NCBI RefSeq assembly: GCF_030272615.1
Contig: NC_081412.1
Location: forward strand, 96,969,796-97,033,795
Reading direction: 5' to 3'
Length of the DNA stretch: 64,000 nucleotides
Origin: Cryptomeria japonica
Taxonomy: Eukaryota > Streptophyta > Pinopsida > Cupressales > Cupressaceae
Below the pieces are notes generated by a model. That model saw only the letters and a program-made list of their open reading frames with translations. It searched no databases and was not told where the DNA came from. This document shows, piece after piece, positions 1 through 9,208 of the stretch. Position numbers and translations under genes: made by a program. Within the stretch, counting starts at the first letter, position 1. Each line of letters starts with the position of its first letter.

Positions 1-755
1 TTATTCATCATCCCATTATTCATCCTACTTCTGTATTGATTTGCCATATGACCAAATTTTTTGCAGGTAAAACATTTACCATTGAATTTATAGGCATTAG
101 GTTGTCTTACCGGAGGTTTCTTGTTCTTCTATTGATGATTTCTTTGACCAGAACTAGAGGATTATCCTTTCTCAAATCCAAGTCCTTGCATGTCTTTTCC
201 ATGTCTCTAACTATCCAACATCTCATCCAACCAGGCTGAACTATCTTTGAACTTCTCTTTGTACTCATTAGTAGTAGTTAGTTCATCTCTCAGAATTATG
301 ATTTGTCTTTCAATTTCTTGTCCATCATTCTTTGTTTGAACCAATTCAAGCTTCAACTAATCATTCTCATATGCCAATCTGCAACATTCATCACATCTAT
401 CCTTCAAGGATTGAGTCGATCTTTTTTCATTCTTCTTTCGGTCTTCAATCTCCTTAGTCAACTTCATGACAATAGATTGCATCTCATTCTTCAAAACTGC
501 ATTCTCCCTGGCTAGCTTCTTGCATTGATCTCTCTTATCTTGTAAAATTTGATTGGCAACACTTTGTTCTTCTTTCTCCTTCACCTTTCCCATCAGCTCC
601 TTTCTCTTTTCCCAATAAGTGTCCAATTGATCCTTCAAGGTTTCAATGAATTCTTCAGTTGCATTCAAATTTTTTATCAAGATGCTCTTATCCTTCATTG
701 TTACATCAAGATCTTCAAGTGCCACACTAAGCTGTCTCTACAAACCGGAGTCCAT
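1..755 (-). pseudogene. gag-like coiled-coil + zinc-knuckle protein, broken
   Basis: Reading the minus strand from an ATG at 755-753, a frame runs through a long charged coiled coil (about 725-357, rich in Lys/Glu with leucine spacing) and then to a CCHC-type zinc knuckle at about 105-40, read as CFTCKKFGHMANQY. The last ligand is Tyr instead of Cys (TAC, one transition from TGC). In-frame stops occur near 739, 355 and twice in 200-130, most explained by CAG or CGA decay. A nucleocapsid role in RNA packaging is inferred from the knuckle. The usual copia UBN2 capsid domain is absent between the LTR and the coiled coil, which is unusual. The C-terminus lies outside the window. Confidence 0.65.
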
Positions 756-808
756 TGATTCAATCTTCTGGATCTTCCACAAGTTGTTAGGCTTCTTTCA
801 AGGCACAA

Positions 809-821
809 GGATTTGATACCA
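809..821 (-). other. Primer binding site of Cop1
   Basis: The minus strand reads TGGTATCAAATCC, two bases downstream of the LTR end. This closely matches the plant initiator-Met tRNA primer site TGGTATCAGAGC typical of Ty1/copia elements, and it fixes the element's orientation as minus. Confidence 0.75.
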
Positions 822-823
822 AT

Positions 824-1996
824 TGTTGGAATCAATGAACATCGAGAGGGGGTGGTGAATCAATATTCTGATATTTACAAATTTGTTAATCATATTCTTT
901 AACCATTGGATGCACAAGTAAGAAATTGAATTGCAGAAACACAAAGCAAATATGCATATAACCATAACACCAATATTTTTACGTGGAAACCTAGAAAGGG
1001 AAAAACCACGGTGGGATTTGAACTCACAATATTATTATACTATGGCTAATAGTAAAACAATATTACGTGAGGGGAATGCAAATGCATTCAGGCACACTTC
1101 CTAGAGCTCACTGCTCAATTACAAGAGGGCTACAACCTGGAGGAAGGCTCACTTCCTTACAAGCTAATAAAGAATGATTACAATGAGTAATGAACTAAAG
1201 AAAAGCATCTGACTATGCCAAATAATAGTTCTAGTTAGGCACAAAGTGATATGTTGTGTTGTTCTGATAAATTGCTTTGTTTTGCCCTACTATTGATTAC
1301 CAGATCAATAAAAATCAAGGTGCGCATGTGAAACTGCACTCAATCACCCTCAAAATAATATCACACATCATATCCTTTCATAAAAGAATTACCCAAGTCA
1401 ATCTTATATATCCACACTAGCAAAAATGATCTACCACAAGTTGGCTTCACAAAATATTAGAATAAAAAATGTGTAGCTTGAAGTCGGCTCAAATATTTAC
1501 AAAACCATGTTCTAGATCTAAAACATATGATCACACGCTTTCCATAAGTTGGTCCAATTACCTTGAACTTACCAACCACCACTGAAATCACCTCAAGAAA
1601 TCTGGTCCACACATTACAACATCAATAATGAAGATAACCCTATTTTACTGCTCTACCAGATACGAGACCTACTATCATGCTCAAGAAACATCACCGGAGG
1701 ATAGTATTGCATGATAACCTACTTCCCATAATGAATCAACTTAACTCATATCATTGAAGCCAAAAACACATCATTGGAAATGAGAACTTCTCACCAAGAC
1801 TGTACACAGAGTATCACTTACAAACTTATACCAAAACTTTCTCAAGAAATCCTTAGGACATTTGGATATCCAAAGCTCCATACCGGATAGGATCAAGAGG
1901 TTGACTTTTCATCAATTACAACTCCTAAGAAATTTCATGCACCATACATCACCAATCTCCACTAGAGCATCACCGGAATAGTGTCTTATGCCAACA
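824..1996 (-). repeat. 5' LTR of Cop1 (1173 bp)
   Basis: The segment starts TGTTGG and ends CCAACA on the plus strand, perfect short inverted termini for a copia LTR. It lies directly next to a primer binding site. Near the inner end it has the cassette common to these LTRs (AACCACGGTGGGATTTG-like stretch and a pyrimidine-rich end when read on the minus strand), also seen in the Cop2 LTR at 35870-36053. No coding sequence is seen inside it. Confidence 0.8.
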
Positions 1997-2046
1997 TTGA
2001 GTTGATACTGTGCTTATAAGAAGGATAGTCTGGCATTTTTCGGAAT

Positions 2047-2850
2047 GAATTACATCTTTGGAAAAATTGAATGGAGTGTCACTTGAGATGCATTGGTGAA
2101 TATTACTAGAAGATTACTAAGAATGTGTATAATGTTCCTCTGAATGGTCCTACAACTCCAAATGAGATAAAGGAAGTTGAATTCAATATTAGAGCCAAGG
2201 AAGAATTGTTGAGTACCCTAATTGATTTTGAAATGACTAATGTGATGGATTTGCAGACTGCTCATGAGATCTGGAAGAAGCTAGAGACTTTATATGAAGG
2301 AAACAGCCATGTGAAGATTGCCAAGTTGCAGAGATTGAAGGGAAAGTATGAGTTTTTGAAGATGGGCAAAGATGACAACGTTGCTTCTTTTATGCAGAAA
2401 GTGAATGAGCTTGTGTTGAATATCAAATGTGCTAGTGGAGTGTTGGAAGAATCAGAGATCGTAGCTAAAGTGTTAAGATCCTTGCCTCCTACTTACAAGC
2501 ACAAAGCTGCTGCTATTGAGGAGATTTAGATGGTGACAAATTTGACTAGAGACATGTTGATTGGAAATCTTGTTGCCTTTGAGTTGAGTGAATTTGGTGA
2601 AACTCTTCCTAAGTCAAAATCTACATTCAAAGCTACTATTTTCAGGAAGCAGAAATATGATTCGAGAGAAAGTTCTACAAGGGTGTTCAAATTTGAGAAG
2701 GAGATGAGAGAAATTTAAGAAGAAAGAGAGCTTGAGGAGCTTGAAGCCCTAATTGCCAGAAGATTGCCTAAAGGAGCCAATAAGTATGAAGGGAAGTTGT
2801 CTCTTAAATGTTTTTCATACAATAAGATAGGATATTTTTCTTCAAGGTGT
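2047..2850 (+). pseudogene. Cop2 gag (UBN2 type), broken
   Basis: Gag packages element RNA into virus-like particles in the cytoplasm. The frame 2125-2529 has the UBN2/copia capsid signature (the AHEIWKKLETLYEG region, then the KVLRSLPPTYKHKAAAI region). It continues after a stop at 2527-2529 into 2530-2718. The zinc knuckle at 2809-2850 reads CFSYNKIGYFSSRC: the second Cys and the His of CCHC are both Tyr, each explainable by one transition. The N-terminus is damaged and lies next to the Cop1 insertion. Certainly non-functional in this copy. Confidence 0.8.
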
Positions 2851-3449
2851 CTGGAAAGAGTTTTCCTAAGTCTAAACCATACAAACCTAAATATCAGAAG
2901 AAATTTTATTATGTTGTTGATGAAGGTGTGACAGATGATGAATCTGATAAGGGAAATTTGGAAGAAGAATGGGTGTTTATTGCTATCAAGGAAGATGATC
3001 CGGTGACTACTGATTCTACTAGCTACATTAATAAGGAGAAAGATTTGGATGCTAAAATTGAACATAAATATGAATGGGTTATTGAAAGTGGCTTCTCTCA
3101 TGATATGACAGGTGATAAGAGTAAGTTTGTGAGTATGCAAAAGTATGATGGTGGTGTAGTAAGATTTGGTGATGACAAATCTGGTATAATCTGTGGTAGA
3201 TGTTCCATTTCTCTTGATGGTAAGCATAATACTGATGATGTCTTGTATGTAGAAGGTATAAAGCATAATCTTTTGAGGGCTGGACAAATGGTTGACAAGG
3301 GATATAATTTTCAATTAAAGAATGACAAGTGTAAAATCATAAGTGGTTCCAGAATTGAGATTGCACTAGGTACAAAGACTAAAGGTAATATCTTTCACTT
3401 GAATGTTGGTGGTAAAAGTTGTTTAATTGCTCAAATTAATGAAAGTTGA
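2851..3449 (+). pseudogene. Cop2 aspartic protease and start of pre-integrase region
   Basis: The frame 2847-3449 holds the copia protease motif as WVIESGFSHDMTGD. The normal catalytic DSG is ESG here, so the active-site Asp has become Glu and activity is probably lost. Downstream is the conserved stretch ending LLRAGQMVDKGY, usual between protease and integrase in copia polyproteins. The frame ends in TGA at 3447-3449, immediately before the LWHRRMCHVN gag-pre-integrase motif, which continues in the same frame. Confidence 0.8.
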
Positions 3450-4207
3450 TTATGGCATAGAAGGATGTGCCATGTGAATTTTGATTTCATAATTAGGATA
3501 AGTTCTACTCAAGCAGTGAGAGATCTTCCTAAGTTTGTAAAGCCTACTAATATGGTATGCAAGGAATGTCAATTAGGGAACTAGACAAGAGTTACTTTTA
3601 AAAGCAAATAGTATAGTTATAATGGAATATTGGATCTTTTGCATACTGATTTGTGCGATCCTTCTATTGTAAGAAGCTTGCAGGGTGATAGGTATTTTAT
3701 GTTGTTGATTGATGACTATTCAAGGATGATGAGGGTTACTTTCTTAAGAGAGAAGTTTGAAGCCTTGGAGAAATTGAATATTTTCAAAGCTATGATTGAC
3801 ATAGAGACAAGATTAAAGTTGAAGTGTCTAAGATCCGACAGAGGTGGTGAATTCATTTAAGTGATTTCAATATTTTTTGTGAAGAGCATGGAGTGAAGAG
3901 ACAGTTATCTGCCTCATGGACCCCTCAACAGAATGGTGTTGTGGACAGGAAGAACAGAACAATTCAGGAAGCTGCTAGAACCATGATAATTGAAGGAAAT
4001 GTTTTGCATATATATTGGAGAGAAGCTATGAGTATTGTTGAATACACTTTTAATAGGGTATATATCAAAGGTGATACTGGTAAAACTCCTTATGAGTTGT
4101 GGTTTGCTCATGTTCCTATAGTTATATATTTCAAAAAAATTGGAAGTAAATGCTATATCAGAAGAGATGAAGATCTAGGGAAATTTGATACTAGATCTGA
4201 TGAATGA
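3450..4207 (+). pseudogene. Cop2 integrase, broken
   Basis: Integrase inserts the cDNA into the genome. Visible parts are the pre-integrase motif (HRRMCHVN, from 3459), the zinc-binding CKEC near 3560, and the catalytic core with HTDLCDP (about 3645), DDYSRM (about 3715) and RSDRGGEF (about 3835). The third catalytic residue, normally the Glu of NGVVERKNRT, is Asp (VVDRKNRT, about 3935). Stops at about 3583, 3609 and 3859 and a frame change near 3880 break the reading frame. Dead copy. Confidence 0.85.
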
Positions 4208-4378
4208 ATTTTTATTGGTTATTTTACTAAGAGAAAGGCCTACTAGTGTTATAATAAGAGATTAAGAAAGATAGTTGAAAGTGCTAATGTAAAAGTTGAC
4301 TAAGGTAATGAGTATCAACCCAGATGCTCTAGATATGATTCAGATGATCAAGATGTTAGTTAAGGTAAAGGAAAGAAA

Positions 4379-4906
4379 GTGCAGACCCAGAACCTAATTC
4401 AGATTATTACGAAAAAGCCTGAGATTGAAGGAGAAGGTACAATTGCTAATGCAGAAGAAAGAGCTCAAGAGTTTGGAAATCTGGAAAATCCTAAGACTCC
4501 TAGGTATGTAAGATTGAATCATTCAGAGAATCAGATCATAGGAGACAAGAATAAAGGTGTGAAGACTAGGAGAAGAAGTGCTGAAAAATATTGCTTGATT
4601 TCAAAGATTGAACCTAAAGATGTTAGTGAAGCATGCAAAGATGAAAATTGGGTTAAATAAATGGAAGAAGAACATAACTAAATTGAAAATAATAATACAT
4701 GGATTCTTGTTTCCATACCTAAGGATAAAAATATAATCAGAACTAAATGGGTGTTTCAAAAAAAATTGGATGAAAAAGGTGAAGTTGTTAGGAATAAAGC
4801 AAGACTTGTTTGTAAGGGTTATTCTTAGATGGAAGGAATTGATTTTGAGGAAGATTTTGCTTCGGTGGCAAGAATTAAAGTTGTTAGATTATTTCTTGCT
4901 TATGTT
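4379..4906 (+). pseudogene. Cop2 integrase C-terminal/RT N-terminal part, cut by LINE insertion
   Basis: The acidic/basic linker ORF 4379-4660 leads into the copia RT start: the WVFQKKLDEKGEVVRNKARLV stretch (about 4749-4810) with the usual KGYS and IDFEEDFASVARI landmarks. Two TAG/TAA stops (4658, 4828) replace Gln codons. The RT frame is interrupted at 4906 by L1-a and resumes at 33098 with the QMDVKLAFLNG motif. The junction lies within the conserved LFLAY-A sequence. Confidence 0.85.
4890..4906. repeat. Target-site duplication of L1-a, left copy
   Basis: TATTTCTTGCTTATGTT is present here and again, identically, at 33081-33097. A 17-bp duplication of copia RT sequence is the expected footprint of target-primed LINE integration. 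Confidence 0.93.
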
Positions 4907-5089
4907 TTTTATTAAGAAAAAATAGGTTTTAAGGGACCCAAAACCTGCTTACAATACGAAAGATGAGCAAGAAAGAAACAACACAAAATAGCTGCAAAAA
5001 ACCAGCACAAAAACTAGCAACTAGGACCAAAAGATAGCAAGGAGCCAACAAGAAATTGGCATCCAAAACCCAGCATTACATAACAAATG
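4907..5089 (-). other. L1-a 3' UTR and polyadenylation signal
   Basis: The minus strand has a T-rich non-coding stretch ending in CTTAAAACC, TTCTTAATAAAAAAC and then the target-site duplication. The AATAAA motif with a short A tail directly at the junction marks the 3' end of the LINE. Confidence 0.75.
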
Positions 5090-7283
5090 AAAACTTTTAT
5101 AGACTCCTCAGCATTTTGAACCAAAAGCATCATAGCCTTAGCAGCTTCTCTCAGATCATTGCTCTCCTATTTTAGCTGGACGTCTTTCATTTTGGTCTCC
5201 ATCTCAGTGGTGTTCTGCCTAGTCCTTTGCCTGGAGATTTGATGAGTGGAGTTGGAGGTTGATACATCTTCAATGATTACCAAGTTCTTATCCTGATTTT
5301 TCCTTTCTAAGTGATCCACCAAGGCATTCATATTATGTGACGAAACTCTTAATACCTCAAGATTGTGGTTCATGAAGCTTTTAGCTGAACCAAAAGCATC
5401 GTAGCCTTAGTAGCTTCTCTCAAATCATTGCTCTCCTATTTTAGCTGGACATCTTTCATTTTGGTCTCCATCTTAGTGGTGTTCTACCTAGTCCTTTGTC
5501 TGGAGATTTGATGAGTGGAGTTGGAGGTTGATACATCTTCAATGATTACCAAGTTCTTATCCTGATTTTTCCTTTCTAAGTGATCCACCAAGGTATTCAT
5601 ATTATGTGACGAAACTCTTAATACCTCAAGATTGTGGTTCATGAAGTTTTTCAAAGCCTTCTCAATTCAAGCAACCCGAGTGATGATGTTACTTTTATCC
5701 TCCTCAGCCTGTTCTTTTACAATTATGATAACATCCTCCAGATATTTCAAATCCCCTTTTATCGGGTCTTTTTCCAACCAGTCCTCTATCTCAATTTCCT
5801 CCTCAGCTTCACTAGTTTCCATCTCCTCATTCTTTTTCCCCGAATTTGTTTACTTAATCAAATTGTGTATCTTATTTTCCAGGTCCCTCTATTTGCTTTG
5901 AATGCTAGTAATGTTGTCAATAACCCATTTCTGGAAGTTGAAGGATTCTAGAGTGCAATTGTGGGTAGTATTGAAAATAGTATTCACTAAATCCCTACCC
6001 TACTCAGTGCCCACATAATTAGTGTTGTCTTCCTCCATAGAGTTTAGGGTGGCATTCCTGCTATCTGAGCCCATAGGGTTAGAATAAGGGTTTTCAGAAT
6101 TACCATCTTTTTTCCCTTCTTCCTCTTCTCCAACGTTCTCATCCTTTTCACTCTCCATTTTTGTCTCGGTATCCTTCCCCTTTTCTTCCTCCAAATCACA
6201 ATGCACCTCTATTTCCACATTATCTGTATCAGCTCTCCATTTTTTATGGGTAGGGGCATTAGACTGATCCTCATCTGACTTATAATCTTTACAGCTCTCA
6301 AAAACATGTGCATTAGTAACCAGGTGATCATCCTTGCTAGCCCTAGCTTTTTCCTTCAGGTATTCATAAATTAGCAAGATAAGCCCCTGATAGGCTATGG
6401 GGTAAGAATTAGGCTTTTTAGCATGATCAGCCAAGCTCTCATTCAGAGAAGATGCTAAGTAAAAGGGTAGGAAGATTTTAACCCCATGGCGGAAGTGATT
6501 AAGAATTACAAAATGATAGTTATATATTTTAGTAAATCTACCATCAACTGTGAGAAACTCCATCAAAACCCTTAAAACTTTTTGCCAAAAAGACTTTACC
6601 TACTGGGGAAGGTAGTAGGAGATGTTGTCTTTCTTGACAAGCTTGGCCTTCTCATCCTCTGATTTCGGGAAGTTTTTTAACACTTCAGCAGCATACTTCC
6701 AGTCTCTATAGAATTTAGTGCCCTCCTTCTGAAGACCCGCGACCTCCGCAACTAGATCCTCATCAATTTTCCATGTCTCCCCAAACAAAGTGACTATTTT
6801 GTTATTCCAGCCCCTAGCAAAGCCATGTGACACCAAGTTTCTACTTCCATGCAGCTTTTCCATATAGTTGGTGAAACCATATCTATGAAGCCTCCTCCAT
6901 ACTTTTCATTCACTCTTCCAGTTTTCGCAGCCAGGGGGCTCATTCCTATTTAAGTTACCTCCCATTTTGAACAACAAGTAGAAGTACCCAAAGGTGTATC
7001 TCACAATCTGTAGGTTTAACCACAAGTTCTTGTGTAAAATTCTGGAATAACATAACAGAGTCCCTTCCGTAGTTTTAAAGCTAATGTTAATGGCTGCACA
7101 AAACCAACATTTATTATTATAATCCCCATCACACATTTGATCATAGAACGGATGCCTAAAAGAAATCATTAACTGACAGTTCATCTGCCTCCAAACTCTA
7201 TCTTTGGTATCCGGACCCCAGAAGATAATCATGATTTTGACTTGACCCATTAATGCGATCAAATAATAATTGCTCTCTAACAT
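5090..7283 (-). pseudogene. Unknown long ORF downstream of L1-a RNase H
   Basis: Minus-strand frames 7283-6906, 6863-6600, 6566-6000, 5950-5640 and 5373-5167 read as one decayed protein of several hundred residues broken by single stops (the TAG at 6600 lies between LPQ and VKSFWQKVL, suggesting a lost Gln). It starts with a globular region containing WKIDEDLVAEV and KFYRDWKYAAEVLKNFPK, then DGRFTKIYNYHFVILNHFRHG, then a Glu/Lys-rich acidic stretch and a coiled-coil tail. I do not recognise the family; a plant-transposon-associated domain is only a guess. It lies between RNase H and the LINE 3' UTR, where an L1 normally has no gene. Confidence 0.55.
5118..5655. repeat. Tandem duplication, 2 x 269 bp
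   Basis: The segment from GAACCAAAAGCATCATAGCC (5118) recurs at 5387 with few differences and covers the coiled-coil tail of the L1-a downstream ORF. The second copy has lost in-frame Gln codons to stops that remain sense codons in the first. Confidence 0.85.
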
Positions 7284-7412
7284 CCCTTTTACAATGGGTC
7301 TCTCCGATATATTTAACCTCCACCTCTAAATTGACCCCTTCATTAGCTAAAGGGTCTGCAACCTTATTGCCTTCTCTTAGAGTGTGAGTTATGATAATAC
7401 TAACATAGTCAT
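7284..7412 (-). pseudogene. L1-a RNase H, C-terminal half
   Basis: The minus strand reads DYVSIIITHTLREGNKVADPLA, the last helix/His region of plant LINE RNase H (usually H-REGN-VAD-LAN). The N-terminal half is at 27477-27768. When the inserted 7413-27471 and one GTCAT copy are ignored, the two halves are in frame, apart from one TGA codon near 27482. This shows the gypsy cluster is a clean insertion in this gene. Confidence 0.85.
7408..7412. repeat. Target-site duplication GTCAT, left copy
   Basis: GTCAT precedes the LTR start at 7413 and recurs at 27472-27476 directly after the LTR end TTTACA at 27471. The LINE RNase H frame is continuous across the pair. Confidence 0.85.
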
Positions 7413-9076
7413 TGTAATGTCATAAATTGTACGCACTTTCTAAAGCAATACAATTTAACACCTAGTTTAGCACCTGCCTTGGCGCAGTTGCACTTTGCAT
7501 TGCATTTCCCCTTTAGCACTTAATTAATCGAATTAATTAGGTCTAAAGGTTCTATTTCACCATTTTCCACATCACAAAGTCGGGCCCTTTCATTAAAGCG
7601 TGCCCCTTTCATTTTATTCCTCCAATACATCACTTAATCAAAAACCCTAATTAGGCCCTATTCTGAGCTTGGGGGCTTGATTTCGGGGGTCAAAACATCT
7701 TGAAATCACCTGTAACTTCGGGATTCTCTCTAAAATCATCATATCTGACGGCCCTGAAAATTTGGTGAAAAGTTGTCGGGACCGTGGCGCCCGGAGTGCA
7801 CACGGTCCCGTACATTTTTCTCAAAATTTTAGGAGCGCGATCCAATCATAAAATAAAGCTTAACCCCAAGAAATTGGCGGGATATTCAATCTCTAGGTCG
7901 GCCAAAAGACGAAATTGCGACCTAGGGTTTCATACATAAGAGCTCTCTTTCTTCATTTGAAAGGATCGGATTTATGTTTCCAGGAACCTCATATGCAGTG
8001 AAAGAGCAGATCTTTGAAGACTTCAATTCCTTCCAACATCCCTCTATGAAGCATTCATCAATTCCATTCATCCATTTAGGGCTTGGAAGACATTGAAGAA
8101 CAATAGGAGATTACCGACTGAAGATTGGCTTGTACCTCTCCCTTGAGGGTTGGGTATGATTTCATGTTGTTTTCATGTCTTTGCATAAAGCTTCAATATA
8201 TATCCTTCATTCATGCTTTAGATCACTTTGCATCTTGATTTAGAGCATTTACATTATCATTTACAAGCAATTAGGGTTTACTTTCTAGGTTGCTCTAGTT
8301 TGCTTTCTTGCATTTTAGGACCTTGCACACACACTAGGTCTGCACACACAATACATTTTACAAAACAAATTGGCTATTCGTGGAGGTGGAAATCACCGAA
8401 GCGGGGGTTTGACTAAGGCAAAACCTTATATAGCTGCCCATACCCCCTTTTTCAGATATAAGTGCAGGTTTCGGGACTCGGACGACGCCGCAGGATACAG
8501 ATCCGGAGAGAACAGGTTGAGACAGCACTCTGTATCAAATTGCAGAGCAGAAGATTGGGACAGGAGTGCTGGGCGCCCTGGTCCTGCCAGGACAGGGGTG
8601 TTGAGTGCCCTGGTCCCTGGGACAGAGGCGCTGGGCGCCCTGGTCCTCCGGACAGACAGCTTTCAGACAGCTTCCCGACAGTGTTTTAGAGTGCAGAATG
8701 ACAGTTTCCGGTGTAGTTTTCAGGACAGTGGAGCCCGCGCCCCCATCCCGCACATTTTCAGTCTGATTTTGACTCTGGGTACACATTTGCATTCTTATTT
8801 CATCCTTGTATTTACATCTTTCCATTGTTTAAGTTCAATTCTGTAATCTTGTTGTTAGCTCATACTTGCATTTTAGGGTTAAGAATTGAACTTGCATAAT
8901 CTTACCTTTCCATTACAACAAAAGAATAGAAACCCTAATAGGTAGCCCATGGCTCTCTCTTTCACAAAAAGAAGTAGCCAATTGTGCGATACCTCTAGGC
9001 TCTTTCGTATTCCGTAGTGTGTGACAAGAGGTAGGATTAGGGCATGATAACCTAGTCTCGCTTTTTCCCCCACACA
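7413..9076 (+). repeat. 5' LTR of Tat-A (1664 bp)
   Basis: Starts TGTAATGTCATAAATTG and ends CCCCCACACA; nearly identical end to end with 18431-20094. It contains the hairpin CGGGACCGTG / 14-nt loop / CACGGTCCCG at 7777-7810, a GC-rich stretch with three GCGCCCTGGTCC-like repeats (8560-8655), and a cluster of ORFs of 62-158 codons that appear in both LTR copies but look non-coding (low complexity, no known domain). The starts TGTAATG and TGTAACA of the two copies can both derive from TGTAACG by deamination on opposite strands. Confidence 0.92.
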
Positions 9077-9095
9077 TTTTGGTGAACCCGACGTG
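9077..9095 (+). other. Primer binding site of Tat-A
   Basis: TTTTGGTGAACCCGACGTG lies directly after the LTR. The same sequence, in reverse complement, borders the LTR of GypE at 43284-43302, and a decayed form follows the GypD LTR at 44807. The cognate tRNA was not identified. Confidence 0.75.
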
Positions 9096-9208
9096 AATCT
9101 ATCATTGCTTCTTCTTGCATTGCATCTATTAGATCTAGATCTAGATTTAGTGTGTTTTCATTTCATTTTCATTAAAAAGAAAAAAAAAAGAAAAAAGAGT
9201 GTGTTTCT
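9096..9208 (+). other. Tat-A untranslated leader
   Basis: Short stretch between primer site and the first ORF with an A-rich run at 9171-9198. Nothing else recognised. Confidence 0.6.

Larger units (their letters stand above)
1..1996 (-). mobile_element. Cop1: copia-like LTR element, 5' end only
   Basis: This is the 5' part of a minus-strand LTR retrotransposon that runs off the left edge. In element order it has an LTR (1996 down to 824), a primer binding site (821-809), and an ORF starting near 755 that reads towards the window start. It lies inside the gag region of the plus-strand copia element Cop2, whose coding sequence resumes just to the right of 1996. No target-site duplication can be checked because the other end is outside the window. 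No pol sequence is visible, so it may be non-autonomous. Confidence 0.8.

Noticed and set aside
2715-3314. 199-codon minus-strand ORF
   Set aside because: It is antisense to the Cop2 protease region and hydrophobic because of reversed codon composition; a shadow frame.
8228-8846. ORFs of 62-158 codons in the Tat-A LTR, repeated at 19246-19864
   Set aside because: They lie wholly inside LTRs, have no domain, overlap in several frames on both strands, and recur only because the LTR is duplicated.
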